From: an uncultured Christensenellaceae bacterium
GTDB lineage: Bacteria; Bacillota; Clostridia; Christensenellales; Borkfalkiaceae
Assembly: GCA_910588465.1 (NCBI GenBank)
Contig: CAJUOP010000012.1
Coordinates: 1-64,000 of the forward strand
Direction: 5' to 3'
Length of the DNA stretch: 64,000 nucleotides
In this document: piece after piece, positions 61,773-64,000 of the stretch
How positions within the stretch are numbered: the first letter of the stretch is position 1
Layout of the letters: each line of letters opens with the position of its first letter
Translations under genes and position numbers: made by a program
The notes under the pieces: generated by a model
Told to the model about the DNA's origin: nothing
Database searches by the model: none
What the model saw: only the letters and a program-made list of their open reading frames with translations

Positions 61773-62756
61773 ATAAGTTATTTAGTATGCCATATGGAAA
61801 AATATAAACGCCAAGACGTTTCGCCCGTTGAAAAAGAAAACGAAAGAGATGAGAACTATCAAGGCTCTAATCCGCAAATTGATTGCGAGAGAACAAGCGA
61901 CAACTATCACTTGATATATCCGCAAGGCAAGTACATAGATATGATAAACAAGCGGCTTGCCACTCTCACTCTGAAAAGAAAAATCCGTTCGGACGCCATA
62001 CTTATGAACTCGTTTGTGTTAGGCTCGGACGGAGAGTTTTTCAAGGGTATGCGAGCTTGGGAACAACACGCTTTCTTTGAAGATTGCGCCCGCTTCTTTA
62101 TGGATAAGTACGGCTATGAAAATATGCTGTCTGCGGTAGTCCACGTGGACGAAACAACACCGCATTTGCACTTGAACCTCGTGCCTATCAATGACGGAAG
62201 ATTGAGCAGTAAAAGCCTATTCGATAGACAAAAACTTGCGGAACTGCAAACCGAGTTATGGGAACAAGTCGGAAAGAAATACGGCTTACAACGTGGCAAG
62301 GAAAACAGTCAGGCAACGCACATTACAGCCGCCGAACATAAGGCAAAAGTCATTGTACAATCGGCAGAGCAAAAGCGTGATGAGATTGACAGACAGACCG
62401 AGCAAAAGCAAGCCGAGCTTGACGGACTTACCCAAACAGTTGAAGCGGTAACGCAAGCGACAGGCAAGCCGATACCCAAAAAGAAAAAAGACATTGAAAA
62501 AGAGATTGCCGAACTGAGAACAAAGACTGCTTTGCAAGAACGGGAAATCGCAGTACGGAGCAAAGACCAAGAGTATTTGTTCAAGCAGCTACAAGAAGCC
62601 ACGCGCCGAAACAATTGCGCAAACACAGCGTTAAGTATGGTAACGGATATGATGAGTGCATATCCGGAAGAATTCAATACCCTATTGCAAAAGTCAAGAG
62701 CAAAGAAGTTGCCCACGCCGTTCAAGAGCAATCACAGCGGTAAAGACGGAAAGTAA
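61773..62756 (+). CDS. MobV-type relaxase (plasmid mobilization/recombination protein)
   Basis: A 327-residue relaxase if translation starts at the ATA at 61773. That start is 8 nt after AAGGAGG and adds SYLVCH, matching the MSYxVxHM(Q/E)K family N-terminus. The first ATG (61794) has no ribosome binding site. The HUH metal motif is VVHVDETTPHLHLNLVP (about 110-126). In KENER the position of the catalytic His of MobM (KHNER) appears to be Glu. The C-terminal third is a coiled-coil rich in Gln/Glu/Lys. Nicks oriT to start conjugal mobilization. Confidence 0.88.
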   Translation: MSYLVCHMEKYKRQDVSPVEKENERDENYQGSNPQIDCERTSDNYHLIYPQGKYIDMINKRLATLTLKRKIRSDAILMNSFVLGSDGEFFKGMRAWEQHAFFEDCARFFMDKYGYENMLSAVVHVDETTPHLHLNLVPINDGRLSSKSLFDRQKLAELQTELWEQVGKKYGLQRGKENSQATHITAAEHKAKVIVQSAEQKRDEIDRQTEQKQAELDGLTQTVEAVTQATGKPIPKKKKDIEKEIAELRTKTALQEREIAVRSKDQEYLFKQLQEATRRNNCANTALSMVTDMMSAYPEEFNTLLQKSRAKKLPTPFKSNHSGKDGK

Positions 62757-62783
62757 TTATAGGGAGGAAAACGCCAACAGTTA

Positions 62784-62975
62784 ATGTCGAGAAGGAAAAA
62801 GAACACCACAGGGATACCCGATTTTGAGATCGATTCCCTTGCAAGAGCATTATTGCCCGCTATACAAGCCTACTTTGCAACCGAAGAAGGACAAAGAGAG
62901 TTTTCGGCGTGGCAAGCCGAAAGGCAACAAAGACAACTGAATAAAAAATTAAATAATAAAAAAGAATCCCATTAA
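62784..62975 (+). CDS. Small mobilization-associated protein
   Basis: A 63-residue protein (MSRRKKNTTGIPDFEIDSLA...). The basic start, a helix with ALLPAIQAYFATEEGQREFSAW and a Lys/Gln/Asn-rich tail suggest a small DNA- or protein-binding partner of the relaxase. A GGGAGG motif lies upstream, though some 17 nt away. I know of no assigned function. Confidence 0.65.
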   Translation: MSRRKKNTTGIPDFEIDSLARALLPAIQAYFATEEGQREFSAWQAERQQRQLNKKLNNKKESH

Positions 62976-63103
62976 ATCATATAGGGATAACCGTTGAAAA
63001 AAACGGAATAAGGAAACCGCCAGAGTAGCGGTATATAAATTAAAGAGATATATAAACACAATGTAAAAGGTTGCGCTGAACATCATAAACCTAAACAACG
63101 GCA

Positions 63104-63141
63104 ATAGCCGATGGGGTGTTACACCCTATCGGCTTTTTTTA
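63104..63141 (+). terminator. Terminator after the mobilization genes
   Basis: AATAGCCGATGGGGTGT paired with ACACCCTATCGGCT, then seven Ts. The rest of the 62976-63255 gap is A+T-rich with no gene. Confidence 0.9.
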
Positions 63142-63211
63142 TTCGAATTTTATTTGAAAACCCAATTATAAAACGATCAGCGTATTACTTTATTTTTAAC
63201 TAGTGTTATGC

Positions 63212-63217
63212 TATAAT
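63212..63217 (+). promoter_or_regulatory. -10 element of the nuclease-domain gene
   Basis: TATAAT without a clear -35. The start codon at 63256 leaves a leader of about 30 nt containing AGGAG (63234-63238), unusually far (17 nt) from the ATG. Confidence 0.45.
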
Positions 63218-63255
63218 TATTAAAACACAAGTTAGGAGAATCCTTAAAAAATATT

Positions 63256-64000
63256 ATGAATTGGTCAACAATGCAAACACATGGCGAAGCTCAAACTAGA
63301 GCTTTTGAAATAATATGCAACCAATTATTCGACAATTGGAGTTTTGAAGAATATAAAGCACAAATCCAATCACGCAATGTTGTTAACGGCGCGGGCGGCG
63401 ATGGCGGAGTCGAATCATTTGTTACTTTGAATGATGGTAGTATTATCGGTTTACAAGCTAAGTGGTTTATATATAGTTTGCAATCATCGCAGATTAACCA
63501 AATAAAAAAGTCAATTGATACTGCTATTAAATTACGCCCTAGAATAGCCCGATATATTATATGCCTCCCTCGCGATTTATCGAATAAGACCAATAAAGGC
63601 GAATCTTGCGAACAAGATCTATGGGATAATCTAATCAATAAGTTAGCAACCACTTATCCTAATGTTCAATTCGAGTTGTGGAATGACGATAGAATAACAA
63701 AGGAGTTGGAAAAAAACACTTCCGAAGGAATATTAAAATATTGGTTTACTAATTCGAACTTATCTTACAAAAACGTTGGATTTGCTTTTGAAAAAAGTCG
63801 TGATAGTTGGCTGTCTTCAAGATATGTTCCAGATTTAAATTCTTATGGAGAAATATTCTCAACTATAAATTCTTTTATTGGTGACAATAGTGAATATCAA
63901 TCGTTTGTAAAACGAGTAAATAATGCACTCACTCCCTGTCACGTTGCGCAAAAGCATATTGCCGATCTACTCTCTATCCCAGCGAATCAATCGGTCGAAA
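63256..64000 (+). CDS. Mrr-like nuclease-domain protein, 5' part (probable phage-defence gene)
   Basis: Open frame of 248 codons that runs off the window. The N-terminal domain has GAGGDGGVESF and, 15 residues later, GLQAKWF, the D...QxK active-site pattern of Mrr-type PD-(D/E)xK nucleases. A C-terminal part rich in ELWNDDRITKELEK follows. Such domains head large phage-sensing proteins, including Avs-type STAND NTPases, but the deciding P-loop region would lie outside the window. It has its own promoter behind a terminator and is a cargo gene of the element. Confidence 0.75.
   Translation, partial: MNWSTMQTHGEAQTRAFEIICNQLFDNWSFEEYKAQIQSRNVVNGAGGDGGVESFVTLNDGSIIGLQAKWFIYSLQSSQINQIKKSIDTAIKLRPRIARYIICLPRDLSNKTNKGESCEQDLWDNLINKLATTYPNVQFELWNDDRITKELEKNTSEGILKYWFTNSNLSYKNVGFAFEKSRDSWLSSRYVPDLNSYGEIFSTINSFIGDNSEYQSFVKRVNNALTPCHVAQKHIADLLSIPANQSVE

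Overview
The window looks like a chromosome segment of an uncultured, spore-forming or formerly spore-forming Bacillota (class Clostridia, gut-type lifestyle inferred). The grounds are a str operon with a separate tuf promoter, spo0A and sigK, hprK, a ylxY-mlpA pair, strong AGGAGG ribosome binding sites, consensus TTGACA/TATAAT promoters with 17-bp spacers, and many secreted lipoproteins. No species can be named from sequence alone.

Layout. 1-6.4 kb: pgk (reverse strand), then rpsL, rpsG, fusA and tuf, with a highly structured RNA between rpsL and rpsG. 6.5-32.8 kb: a large glycan-use locus. It holds an AraC regulator, intracellular GH4 and GH29 glycosidases, a lyxose-isomerase-like and a DTE-like sugar epimerase, an SGNH esterase, a sugar ABC transporter (two permeases and a binding protein, no ATPase), five consecutive lipoproteins (DUF4091, carbohydrate-binding-like repeats, a metallophosphoesterase), a second DUF4091 protein and a GH94-like phosphorylase. 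Two distant promoters in this locus share a tandem half-site element that is probably the AraC target. 32.9-45.2 kb: a RecD-like helicase, aspS, a membrane-anchored XRE regulator with a lipoprotein, a divergent small XRE regulator, sigK behind a sigma-E-type promoter, a DUF368 transporter, an ABC-F protein, a Spo0A whose receiver domain has lost its phosphorylation residues, and an ArsR-type regulator. Two intergenic regions here carry tandem 128-bp and 160-bp repeats. 45.3-56.9 kb: a dense housekeeping run of uvrC, HAD phosphatase, hprK, U32 peptidase, mutS2, ylxY, M16 peptidase, a deoxyinosine glycosylase, an AlkD-like protein and acpP. 57.1-57.5 kb: a probable 6S RNA and tRNA-Glu(CTC).

From the 3' end of the tRNA rightward the sequence becomes visibly more A+T-rich. 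It is a mobilizable element: a large serine recombinase whose reading frame runs antisense through the tRNA, a TetR regulator with a palindromic operator, a membrane-anchored Acg-type nitroreductase-like protein, a zinc-ribbon protein, an oriT-like hairpin, a MobV relaxase that seems to start at ATA, and at the right edge the start of a gene with an Mrr-like nuclease domain, probably a phage-defence cargo.

The points I rate highest are the Spo0A without a phospho-acceptor, the G8/G9 tracts in three lipoprotein genes (one frameshifted), the shared AraC-type operator/promoter element, a set of apparently leaderless genes, and the decaying or unusual mobilization start region with its defence cargo.
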